Shown one piece after another: positions 1-5,456 of a DNA stretch of 6,450 nt. The notes under the pieces are model-generated. The model saw nothing but the letters and a program-made list of their open reading frames with translations, had not been told where the DNA came from and searched no databases. Both the position numbers and the translations under genes were made by a program. Positions within the stretch are counted from its first letter, which is position 1. Each line of letters begins with the position of its first letter. The DNA comes from DATKWS01 sp035529435 (lineage in GTDB: Bacteria > Krumholzibacteriota > Krumholzibacteriia > Krumholzibacteriales > Krumholzibacteriaceae), in assembly GCA_035529435.1 (NCBI GenBank), contig DATKWS010000098.1:1-6450 (forward strand), written 5' to 3'.

Positions 1-834
1 CCGGACAATGCGCAGCGGAACACCGCGGCGGCGAACCTCTGGAACGGATCGAACGCGGGCATCCATGTCCTGATGGGATCGTTCAGCAACCGCTACAAAC
101 CCGCGGACTTCTTCGACAAGGCGAACAGCACGAATCCCTGGTACATGGAGATGATCGCCCCCTACATGAACTACTACCCTCTCGTCATCGCCAACTCCTG
201 CAGCGGGGCCGACTGGGCACGGACGGAGGATCCCGTGCACGGCGCACCGGTTTTCGAAGAGTTCCTCGCTGCGTACGATCGCGGAGCGTTCGCCTGGGTC
301 GGGCCGTCCGCCGGCACGTGGCAGCACGTGAACAAACTCTTCGGGGAGTTTTTCATCGAGGAGCTCTACACCGATCCGACGCGATCGATGGCCGCAAGCT
401 TCCTCGCCGCCCAGCGGCGGATACTCGATGACCCGACGCTCGATGGGGCGACAAAGCTTGTCGCGCGGATGATGTGCTTCTTCGGCGATCCGCTCGCATC
501 GCTGAACGAGCTATCAATTGTTGTCGCTACGGACCGGCCCGAACTCCCGCCGGCGTTCGTGCTCGAACAGAACGTCCCGAACCCGTTCAATCCGGCGACG
601 GTGATCAGGTACTCGATCCCCAAGCCGGGCCGGGTGAGACTGAACATCTATAACGCGGCGGGACAACTGGTGCGAACTCTCGTGGATGAGGAGCAAACGC
701 CGCGCGCCGAAGGATTCTCCGTGAGGTGGAACGGCACGAATAACGCGGGGCGACAGATCGCGAGCGGTGTGTACTTCTGCCGGCTGTCACTGAAGGATTT
801 CTCGAAGACAAAGAAGGTGGTAGTTCTTAAATAG
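1..834 (+). CDS. Secreted peptidase C25 (gingipain-like) domain protein with C-terminal sorting domain, 5' partial
   Basis: The frame is open from the first base, so the N-terminus is outside the window; 277 residues are visible and the stop is TAG. Visible residues 18-170 look like the end of a family C25 cysteine peptidase domain. They include a buried strand ending in NSCSG (Cys67, candidate nucleophile), a GAFAWVGPSAGTW strand typical of the segment after the active site, FGEFFIEELY, and the closing FFGDPL (161-165), a GDP-L signature seen near the end of C25 domains. Residues 183-277 form a FlgD-like / type IX-type sorting domain: a PNPFNP motif, then IYNAAGQLVRTL, WNGTNNAGR, ASGVYF and a lysine-rich end KTKKVVVLK. 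Such domains direct proteins through the outer membrane or to the cell surface. The catalytic His expected in a GHG motif is not seen where it should be: the segment at residues 21-28 reads IHVLMGSF. The protein may therefore be a divergent or inactive member. The sorting domain is a firm call; the C25 domain is fairly sure. Confidence 0.8.
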   Translation, partial: PDNAQRNTAAANLWNGSNAGIHVLMGSFSNRYKPADFFDKANSTNPWYMEMIAPYMNYYPLVIANSCSGADWARTEDPVHGAPVFEEFLAAYDRGAFAWVGPSAGTWQHVNKLFGEFFIEELYTDPTRSMAASFLAAQRRILDDPTLDGATKLVARMMCFFGDPLASLNELSIVVATDRPELPPAFVLEQNVPNPFNPATVIRYSIPKPGRVRLNIYNAAGQLVRTLVDEEQTPRAEGFSVRWNGTNNAGRQIASGVYFCRLSLKDFSKTKKVVVLK

Positions 835-1040
835 TTATCCGTTCATCGACGAAGCCCCAAAGTGACCGTCCGGGACTATGCAGCGAGTGAAGCGGTGGGG
901 GTAAATCCTCGAAGCACGCACCCATCGCCCTTACAATCGAACTTGCCGGTCCTCGAGCTTCGGTTATGTGAGTTCGGATGAGTGTGGGCGAAGAGTGTCA
1001 GCTCCACGCGGATCCGTTATTTTTCGAAACCGCGCCGAGA
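835..1040. other. Intergenic stretch with no recognisable gene
   Basis: All frames are short or give low-complexity Arg/Ser/Pro-rich translations with no recognisable motif. I see no hairpin with a T-tract after the stop codon at 834, so no obvious intrinsic terminator for the upstream gene. The segment may be decayed coding sequence belonging to the regulator remnant that follows, but nothing in it can be aligned by eye. Confidence 0.5.
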
Positions 1041-1146
1041 AAAGAGGTGCTGGCGATCAGGTAGTAACTACTCGGCCGCGGCCCGCGAGCTCGGCATCAG
1101 CGGGACCACCCTCTACAGCCGGATGCAGGAACTCGACCTGGTTTGA
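1041..1146 (+). pseudogene. Remnant of a Fis-type HTH domain (C-terminal end of a sigma-54 response regulator)
   Basis: From 1066 to the TGA at 1144-1146 the frame reads NYSAAARELGIS, then GTTLYSRMQELDLV and stop. This is the pattern of the Fis-like helix-turn-helix (HTH_8) that closes NtrC-type activators: N-x-S-x-A-A-x-x-L-G-I-S-x-x-T-L-Y-x-x-x-x-E-L-x-L. Just upstream, at 1041-1061, another frame gives KEVLAIR, which resembles the helix normally found before this motif, and then meets tandem stops TAG TAA at 1062-1067. A one-base-scale frameshift would join the two. No AAA+ or receiver domain remains upstream. I read it as the decayed 3' end of a regulator gene. The HTH match is seen directly; decay is inferred from the frameshift, the stops and the missing body. 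Confidence 0.55.
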
Positions 1147-1322
1147 TTCTACTTGTTCCAAATGATTCAACGGAACTTGATATTAATAGATATCAATGGA
1201 TTGTGTTTATACTATTTAACAAAGAAGAATTGCCCAGAGGATTTATTATATATTCTCTAATCGTTCTTATCGTATTTCTTGGTCTTACCGTAATAGTAAT
1301 AACCTCAAGAGGGGAAGAAACC
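1147..1322. other. AT-rich island carrying a hydrophobic open frame
   Basis: Base composition falls sharply here compared with the GC-rich flanks, with runs such as TTTATTATATATTCT. One + strand frame stays open from 1068 through to 1433. In its AT-rich part it encodes a hydrophobic stretch (about 1242-1305, IIYSLIVLIVFLGLTVIVIT) that could be a membrane helix. The only possible starts for a longer protein are TTG at 1143 (96 residues to the stop at 1433), GTG at 1203 and TTG at 1230; none has a convincing ribosome binding site. The segment may be the leader of the small gene at 1323, a truncated older membrane gene, or foreign DNA. Thymine-rich DNA gives hydrophobic translations by itself, so the helix alone is weak evidence for coding. 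Confidence 0.4.
1177..1196. repeat. Perfect 7-bp inverted repeat in AT-rich DNA
   Basis: TTGATAT and ATATCAA are separated by TAATAG. The arms match perfectly but are AT-rich, so a chance match is quite likely in this composition. It could be an operator in the leader of the small genes starting at 1323. There is no T-tract, so it is not a terminator. Confidence 0.25.
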
Positions 1323-1433
1323 ATGCGTCTGTTCAAGGATTTTTCCCCGTGGCCGATGATTGTCGTCTTATTTATTCTCTTCGTGATTCAAGCGATTGTT
1401 TTTCGGAGACGCGAGTCGAGGAGAGCGGAATGA
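1323..1433 (+). CDS. Small single-helix membrane protein, 36 residues
   Basis: No family is recognised. The ATG at 1323 follows a strong Shine-Dalgarno, GAGGGGAAG at 1309-1317, with 8 bases between GGGG and the start, which is why I prefer it to the upstream TTG at 1143 that would give 96 residues and a second hydrophobic segment. The product has a short polar N-terminus (MRLFKDFSPW), one hydrophobic helix at residues 11-27 (PMIVVLFILFVIQAIVF) and a strongly basic tail RRRESRRAE. By the positive-inside rule the tail should lie in the cytoplasm. The stop overlaps the next small ORF in an ATGA arrangement, suggesting coupled translation. It could also be the last part of a longer membrane protein whose upstream half is the AT-rich frame. 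Confidence 0.45.
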   Translation: MRLFKDFSPWPMIVVLFILFVIQAIVFRRRESRRAE

Positions 1434-1525
1434 ATTACAGACAAAAAGAACGCCTACCCTCACTCGCGGATTACAAGACGCTCGTGAAGTCCATGTACTC
1501 CCGGCAGGATACCCTGAAGCAATAG
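1430..1525 (+). CDS. Small hydrophilic peptide, 31 residues, coupled to the membrane peptide before it
   Basis: The ATG at 1430 overlaps the TGA of the preceding small ORF by four bases (ATGA), and GAGGAGA (about 1418-1424) lies at a suitable distance upstream, so both coupling and an independent ribosome site support translation. The product begins MNYRQKERLPSLADY, contains KTLVKSMYSRQDTLKQ and ends at TAG 1523-1525. It is basic and polar with no signal peptide and no membrane segment. I recognise no family. It could instead be the truncated start of a once longer protein; its short length makes chance occurrence possible. Confidence 0.35.
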   Translation: MNYRQKERLPSLADYKTLVKSMYSRQDTLKQ

Positions 1526-1556
1526 GATAATTCGAAGAGCCACTCCCCCGCGCTGC

Positions 1557-1585
1557 TTGACTTCCGGGAAATTAATCAATAGACT
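1557..1585 (+). promoter_or_regulatory. Sigma-70 type promoter of the beta-helix gene
   Basis: TTGACT (1557-1562, five of six to consensus) and TAGACT (1580-1585, four of six) are separated by exactly 17 bases. Transcription would start near 1592 and leave a leader of about 70 bases before the ATG at 1662. The site lies right after the small-ORF pair and explains the beta-helix gene as its own transcription unit. Confidence 0.5.
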
Positions 1586-1661
1586 CGGCCGCAATGAATT
1601 GGTCGACCGTTGCATGATCCGCTTTCCGACCGGCATGGTACGACTGGGTGGTTTTCCCGCG

Positions 1662-2795
1662 ATGAAAAAACTGGCATTGCTCATTCTCACTGTTACGCTC
1701 TCCAGCGCCGCCCTCGCGCAGGAAGATTACACGAAACCGTACGTTCTCTATATATCCCCCACCGGCGACGACGGGAATGCAGGGACCGCGGCGTCCCCGC
1801 TCGGAAGTATGTCGCGGGCCAATGCGCTCCTGGAGCAGTTGAACCCGGACGCCGACGTCGTCGTGAAATTGATCAGTGACCGGGGTCCCTATATCGATCA
1901 AAGTGTCGCCTGGACATACTATAACTCGAAACATTCCATTACATTCGAATCCGAGCCGTCGACCAGTAACGCGACGTTCACCTCAGGCGACGATCCGCCG
2001 TCGGAGCCATTTTTCAGCTTCTACGCCGACAACGGAGAGGCGACGAATATCACGATCAGGAATATCACCGTTTCCAATTACCGCTCGCGCGCAATACTCT
2101 TCGCCGGCGACAGGGAAAATCGCGGCGGGTGGAACGGCCACAATACGATCACCGATTGCACGTTTGAACATATCGGCAACCTTAAGGCGCCCCGCGGGCC
2201 GATCGTGTACTCCGTCATCGGCGTCGTGAATTCCAGGAATAACGAAATCAGCAACTGCGTCTTCGCGAACATCTCGAATTGCACGGCGGCCACGTTTCCG
2301 CAGAAGAGGATCGCCGGTTTGAGAAAATCGCAAAAGCGCGCATACGAAAATGTCCGCGAATACGAAGCCGGGGGGTGCCTCGGAACCAGCAGCAATCCAA
2401 ACCTGCCGATCATCGGTATCTACATCGCACACCACAGCGACTCGAACAGCGTGCGGAACTGCGCGTTCCGATTCATCAAGGGCGATGTCGTCCGCATACG
2501 GGATGACTCGAACTACACGTACGTCGCCGATAACACGATGGAAGTGGTCGGGTGGCACGGCGTCGTCACCACGTGGCATTGCACCGGCGAGACGGGGCAC
2601 TGCACCAAAAACGAAGCGGAGAAGCCGTCACGCGGCATATTCATTCTCGACAATGAGGTCCGGGGCAACTGGCTGTACGGAATGCCGCGTATATACTTCG
2701 ATATGAATTCGAGCACTCAAGCCGGCGATTCATTCTGTGATGCAACCTCCATATCGATGGAAGGAAACACGCTGACTTCATTTCACTACGAATGA
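1662..2795 (+). CDS. Secreted right-handed parallel beta-helix protein
   Basis: The product has 377 residues. Residues 1-19 are a clear signal peptide (MKKLALLILTVTLSSAALA, cleavage before QED), so it is exported. YISPTGDDGNAGTAASP (30-46) matches the opening motif Y-V-S-x-x-G-x-D-x-N-x-G-T-x-x-x-P of DUF1565/pectate-lyase-like beta-helix proteins. After it come repeated rungs of the type N-x-I-x-x-C-x-F: ITIRNITVSNY, NTITDCTFEHI, NEISNCVFANI, NSVRNCAFRFI, GIFILDNEVRG, SISMEGNTL. This is the right-handed beta-helix pattern of carbohydrate-active or adhesive proteins; the substrate cannot be told. There are eight cysteines (166, 199, 207, 239, 267, 307, 314, 359), mostly at rung turns. Unlike the C25-like protein upstream there is no C-terminal sorting domain. 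The frame opens further upstream, but TTG 1557 lies in the promoter and ATG 1614 and 1635 lack ribosome sites; ATG 1662 gives the signal peptide and has a weak GGGTGG upstream. Confidence 0.8.
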   Translation: MKKLALLILTVTLSSAALAQEDYTKPYVLYISPTGDDGNAGTAASPLGSMSRANALLEQLNPDADVVVKLISDRGPYIDQSVAWTYYNSKHSITFESEPSTSNATFTSGDDPPSEPFFSFYADNGEATNITIRNITVSNYRSRAILFAGDRENRGGWNGHNTITDCTFEHIGNLKAPRGPIVYSVIGVVNSRNNEISNCVFANISNCTAATFPQKRIAGLRKSQKRAYENVREYEAGGCLGTSSNPNLPIIGIYIAHHSDSNSVRNCAFRFIKGDVVRIRDDSNYTYVADNTMEVVGWHGVVTTWHCTGETGHCTKNEAEKPSRGIFILDNEVRGNWLYGMPRIYFDMNSSTQAGDSFCDATSISMEGNTLTSFHYE

Positions 2796-2891
2796 AACGC
2801 CCCCGCCGCGGGCGCGCGCTACGCCGCCCGCCGCCGCACCCACCACCGAAATCGATCCGCTCCTCCCTGTGAGACTGCGCCCGGTCATAGC

Positions 2892-4259
2892 TCACCGTGC
2901 GTTTTCAACTTTCGGCGCCGTGAGTTTCTCTCGCGAAAGCATGTGGTCGAGATTCGCCGTACCGAGAGCCCCCAGGGCGATCACCGTCGCCGAATGCTCC
3001 AGATACCGCGCATTCACCTTGTCATACGTATCCTCCGCGGTATGAGCCGGGTAGGGAACCGTGGCATTTTCGTCCTGGTTCCACCAGAACGCAGGTATCC
3101 CCGCTGCCAGAAACGGTGCATGATCACTGCTTCCAAAGGCGACGATCCTCTTCACCGAATCACCGCCGGCCTTGAGCTTCTCCGGATCGATGCCCAGTGC
3201 CTCGAGATCGAGGTTCTCCGGATCGAGCCCCTTGCCACCGCCCGGGGCACCCGCAACTACAATGTACTTCACCAGCGTATCGCCTCCGGGCGTTACTTCC
3301 TTGACGATGATTCCCGTTCCCCCATCGGCGGCATTCAGCGCCCCGCACGCGCCCGCCGCTCCGTATCCTTCCGAGGATACGACGCGCCTCATTCCCGATG
3401 TATCGTCCATTTTCCGGACCAGCGCCGCGCAGCAGTCAGGGTCGGCCGCCGGCAGATATTCCACCTCCTGCACCTCGAACGGCATTGTGGGATCGATCGT
3501 CATTGCCGCGGCGAATATCGCACGCATGTCCGTAACCAGGGTCTCGGTCGCGTCGACACCAGAGATGAAATTGGCACCGTGATCCATGTTGTAGACGGCC
3601 GATACCTTCGGCATGATCTCAGGATGTGTCTCGAGATAGCCCTTGGATCCTACGAGCCCGACCTCTTCACCGCCGAAGAGAAGGAACCGAATCGTTCTCC
3701 GTGGTTTCACTCCCGTAGCAGCGAGTATCCGCGAGGCCTCCATCACGGCGGCAACGCCCGTGCCGTTGTCGGTCGCCCCCGGGCCCTGTGGGGCCGAATC
3801 GAGGTGAGCCCCCACGATCACGTACTCATCAGGAAGATCGGTCCCGGGGATATCGGCGATCACGTTGAAGATGGGGATCTCCTCGCTATCTGCTTCCTGC
3901 ACGAATGCCGGGCTGTAGTACCGTTTGAAATAATCCAACGCATTCTCGTCGGAGAATGCACCCGGCGCCACCCCACACTGCTCGAGGTGTGCATTCTCGA
4001 GCCCGAAGCTCCGGAACTCGTCACACGCCCACGTGCAGGCTTTGAGGAAATTAACCGAACCGACAGGCCGGGATCCGATAGTGCCAACGAGATGGTCCAG
4101 ATGTCTCATCGCCCTGTTGTCTTCATTTCCGATCGTGATGATCCGATCCACTGCCGCGCCGCTCACAGGCCCCGACTCGATCGCATTGCCGCAGGTCGAT
4201 CCGAGGATTGCCACTGCGACGAAGGCGAGTGTCGCGAGAATACCGACTGTCCTTTGCAC
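2892..4259 (-). CDS. Secreted M28-family zinc aminopeptidase
   Basis: The product has 455 residues from GTG 4259. An N-terminal signal sequence (VGILATLAFVAVAILG core, residues 5-20) points to export. All elements of a two-zinc M28 site are present: His152 and Asp154 in GAHLDS, Asp164 in ATDNGTG, Glu198-Glu199 in FGGEEVG, Asp226 in YNMDHG and His406 in PAHTAEDTYD. FGSSDHAPFLAAGIPAFWW (375-393) is the usual conserved segment before the last ligand. The family removes N-terminal amino acids from peptides, usually for nutrition in the periplasm or outside. The stretch between Asp226 and SSDH is longer than usual and holds a Gly/Ala-rich, Cys-containing insert of roughly 80-90 residues (about 275-365) that includes two DPE-x-L units. 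The frame extends upstream to 4337, but those starts overlap the acetyltransferase gene and lack ribosome sites, while GTG 4259 has an ideal one. It lies 43 bases after the acetyltransferase gene, probably in the same operon, and converges with the beta-helix gene. Confidence 0.9.
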   Translation of the reverse strand: MQRTVGILATLAFVAVAILGSTCGNAIESGPVSGAAVDRIITIGNEDNRAMRHLDHLVGTIGSRPVGSVNFLKACTWACDEFRSFGLENAHLEQCGVAPGAFSDENALDYFKRYYSPAFVQEADSEEIPIFNVIADIPGTDLPDEYVIVGAHLDSAPQGPGATDNGTGVAAVMEASRILAATGVKPRRTIRFLLFGGEEVGLVGSKGYLETHPEIMPKVSAVYNMDHGANFISGVDATETLVTDMRAIFAAAMTIDPTMPFEVQEVEYLPAADPDCCAALVRKMDDTSGMRRVVSSEGYGAAGACGALNAADGGTGIIVKEVTPGGDTLVKYIVVAGAPGGGKGLDPENLDLEALGIDPEKLKAGGDSVKRIVAFGSSDHAPFLAAGIPAFWWNQDENATVPYPAHTAEDTYDKVNARYLEHSATVIALGALGTANLDHMLSREKLTAPKVENAR

Positions 4260-4264
4260 GGCTG

Positions 4265-4273
4265 CACCTCCCT
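4265..4273 (-). promoter_or_regulatory. Shine-Dalgarno that sets the GTG start of the M28 gene
   Basis: Read on the - strand this is AGGGAGGTG, with seven bases between GGAGG and the GTG at 4259-4257. The ATG codons at 4310 and 4337 have nothing comparable, and choosing them would put a charged extension in front of the signal peptide. Confidence 0.7.
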
Positions 4274-4302
4274 GTTTGAAATCAGTAACGGAGCGACCGC
4301 GT

Positions 4303-4782
4303 TTATTCATGGCGGCGGCGGCTTCCACCACCATCATCGCCGAGCGATTTGACCATGACGACCGCGGTCACCGGACAAAGCGAACTGAACTCGAGGGAAC
4401 CTCTGATCTCGTCGGGAACGTCGTCACGGAGTATGCGGCTGAATCCAAAACACTCGCAATAGCCGTCGGCGTCGATTGTCAGAAGATAGAGCGCGCGGAT
4501 GCCTTCCGCTCTTGCCCAGGCCGTGCGGTCCTCGAAGAGGCGCCGGCCTACGGATCTACCCCGCCATGACCGGGACACGGCCAGGGATCTCATGAGACCG
4601 AAAGTTCCGTAGGTTTCGATTCCGCAGACACCGATTATTTCTTCTTCGTGTTCCGCGACGACATAACCGCCGGCAACGTGCTCCTCGATACCTTCGATAT
4701 GCAGGCCGCAACCCTCGAGGAGATCCGTCACGGCCTCCAGATCACCACTCCTCGCAGGTCTCAGCTTGAATACCTCTTCCAT
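4303..4782 (-). CDS. GNAT N-acetyltransferase, ArsN2-like
   Basis: The product has 159 residues and no signal peptide, so it is cytoplasmic. It matches the GNAT fold: an N-terminal LRPARSGDLEAVTDLLEGCGL, a central strand ETYGTFGLMRSLAVS (56-70), the acetyl-CoA loop WRGRSVGRRLF (73-83) and ALYLLTIDADGYCECFGF (97-114). The last part, DDVPDEIRGSLEFSSLCPVTAVVM (120-143), closely follows the VP-x-x-I-x-x-S-x-EF-x-SLCP-x-[ST]-A signature that I associate with the ArsN2 subfamily, which usually sits in arsenic resistance operons. No other ars gene is visible, so the substrate stays open. Oddities: the glycine usual at the fourth position of the RGxG loop is Ser77, and Cys109/Cys111 occupy the place where relatives have FFAR-like residues. 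The ATG at 4782 follows GAGGAG (4790-4795) at seven bases; a longer frame to 4863 runs through the palindrome and is rejected. The tail GDDGGGSRRRHE is longer than in relatives. Confidence 0.85.
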   Translation of the reverse strand: MEEVFKLRPARSGDLEAVTDLLEGCGLHIEGIEEHVAGGYVVAEHEEEIIGVCGIETYGTFGLMRSLAVSRSWRGRSVGRRLFEDRTAWARAEGIRALYLLTIDADGYCECFGFSRILRDDVPDEIRGSLEFSSLCPVTAVVMVKSLGDDGGGSRRRHE

Positions 4783-4824
4783 CCCGCTGCTCCTCGACGA
4801 TCTACCAGCCCTTTCCCACTCACT

Positions 4825-4830
4825 CTTATA
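4825..4830 (-). promoter_or_regulatory. Possible -10 box of the acetyltransferase promoter
   Basis: On the - strand this reads TATAAG, preceded by GTG. Transcription would start near 4818 and leave about 36 bases before the ATG at 4782. The matching -35 position (CAACTT or GCAACT) is poor and lies inside the palindrome at 4849-4865, so a bound regulator there would cover the -35 region. Weak evidence taken alone. Confidence 0.35.
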
Positions 4831-4848
4831 CACCCGACCCCAGAAAAA

Positions 4849-4865
4849 AGTTGCACCATGCAACT
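4849..4865. promoter_or_regulatory. Palindromic operator candidate, AGTTGC-N5-GCAACT, upstream of the acetyltransferase gene
   Basis: This is a perfect 6-bp inverted repeat with a 5-base centre, in the 107-base gap between the MarR gene stop and the acetyltransferase start. Its core AGTTG-N7-CAACT is identical in sequence and spacing to the palindrome upstream of the MarR gene (5439-5455). MarR dimers bind palindromes of about this size, so it is a good candidate for a second site of the neighbouring regulator. On the - strand the second arm runs straight into six T residues, 25 bases after the MarR stop codon, so the same element could also act as a weak intrinsic terminator for the MarR transcript (six-bp stem, three G-C pairs). 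Both uses are possible. Confidence 0.6.
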
Positions 4866-4889
4866 AAATCTTCAAAAAAATACCGCGCC

Positions 4890-5402
4890 TCACGTCCCCT
4901 CATCCTCCCCGGATATGTTCCCCCCGAACCTCTCGGATGCCCTCTGAACCAGCCGGGAGATAAGGCGGGCCGTGGCCCTGCGTGTATCCACATCATAGTC
5001 GGCAACGAGATTCTTCATCTCCTCGACGAGATCCCGGGCGATCTTTGAATGGAGGCCCGTACCCTTTCCCGTCACCTCCAGCCTGAGAGCCCGTGCATCA
5101 CCCGGATCGGCCGACCGGCGCACGTAGCCCTTTCGGACGAGCGAGCCGACGACCCGGCTGGCCGTGCTCTTGTCCAGGTACAGTTCGGAGGCGAGCCTGT
5201 TCAGCGTCATCGGTCCGTGCGTGATGATGGAACTCAACGCATAGCATTGAGTGACAGAGACGTCATAGTAAAAGATGGACTTCCGGTCCCGGAACTGGTA
5301 GACTCGAACGAGTTCGCTCACCGCCCGATTAAGGTCCCGCGCGTCTTTATACAATCCTGAGTCCTTCACCGGAGCATCGCGCTTCCCCTGCTTGGATGAC
5401 AA
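4890..5402 (-). CDS. MarR-family winged-helix transcriptional regulator
   Basis: The product has 170 residues and is cytoplasmic. The order is: dimerisation helix DLNRAVSELVRVYQFRDR (23-40), a helix with DVSVTQCYALSSI (47-59), the helix-turn-helix MTLNRLASELYLDKSTASRV (65-84) continuing VGSLVRKGYV, the wing RRSADPGDARALRLEVTGKG (95-114) with the typical DxRAxxLxVT pattern, and a C-terminal dimerisation helix. The length is normal for the family. The only cysteine, Cys53, lies near the usual ligand pocket and could sense metal or oxidants; this is inference. The start is TTG 5402 because AGGAGG (5409-5414) lies six bases upstream; the frame reaches TTG 5453, but that start falls inside the palindrome and has no ribosome site. 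A palindrome lies upstream of this gene and an identical core lies upstream of the next gene, fitting autoregulation plus control of the acetyltransferase. Confidence 0.9.
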   Translation of the reverse strand: MSSKQGKRDAPVKDSGLYKDARDLNRAVSELVRVYQFRDRKSIFYYDVSVTQCYALSSIITHGPMTLNRLASELYLDKSTASRVVGSLVRKGYVRRSADPGDARALRLEVTGKGTGLHSKIARDLVEEMKNLVADYDVDTRRATARLISRLVQRASERFGGNISGEDEGT

Positions 5403-5408
5403 TTCGTG

Positions 5409-5414
5409 CCTCCT
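5409..5414 (-). promoter_or_regulatory. Shine-Dalgarno that sets the TTG start of the MarR gene
   Basis: AGGAGG on the - strand with a six-base spacer to TTG 5402-5400. It decides against the in-frame TTG at 5453, 17 codons upstream. Confidence 0.7.
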
Positions 5415-5437
5415 CTCACCCTCCGTGCGTGTACTAT

Positions 5438-5456
5438 TAGTTGCTACTACCAACTA
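5438..5456. promoter_or_regulatory. Palindromic operator candidate, TAGTTG-N7-CAACTA, upstream of the MarR gene
   Basis: A perfect 6-bp inverted repeat with a 7-base centre lies in the 79-base gap between the PurM-like gene and the MarR gene, 36 bases before the MarR start codon. It shares the core AGTTG-N7-CAACT with the element at 4849-4865. Position, length and repetition fit an autoregulatory MarR operator. No convincing -35/-10 pair is seen around it, so the promoter it would control is not resolved. Confidence 0.6.

Noticed and set aside
968..1165. 65-codon ORF on the + strand
   Set aside because: The translation is Arg/Ser/Pro-rich with no motif and overlaps the HTH remnant in another frame; it has no ribosome site.
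1177..1196. TTGATAT/ATATCAA inverted repeat as a firm operator
   Set aside because: Seven-bp arms in AT-rich DNA are too likely by chance, and no second copy is seen in the window. It is kept only as a low-confidence repeat.
1557..1661. N-terminal extension of the beta-helix protein from TTG 1557
   Set aside because: It would place 35 residues before a clear signal peptide, and its start codon coincides with the -35 box of a good promoter.
2805..2825. GC-rich inverted repeat between the convergent genes as a bidirectional terminator
   Set aside because: CGCCC...GGGCG can pair over only five bases and no T-tract follows on either strand. In such GC-rich sequence this is expected by chance.
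2943..4352. Long open frame (469 codons) on the + strand
   Set aside because: It lies opposite the M28 gene. Its translation is rich in Arg, His, Ile and Gly with no recognisable motif, while the - strand frame has a signal peptide and all zinc ligands. Long antisense frames are common in GC-rich genes.
4783..4863. Longer acetyltransferase from TTG 4863
   Set aside because: It would translate through the palindrome and the candidate -10 box. The ATG at 4782 has a GAGGAG site at seven bases and gives the usual GNAT N-terminus.
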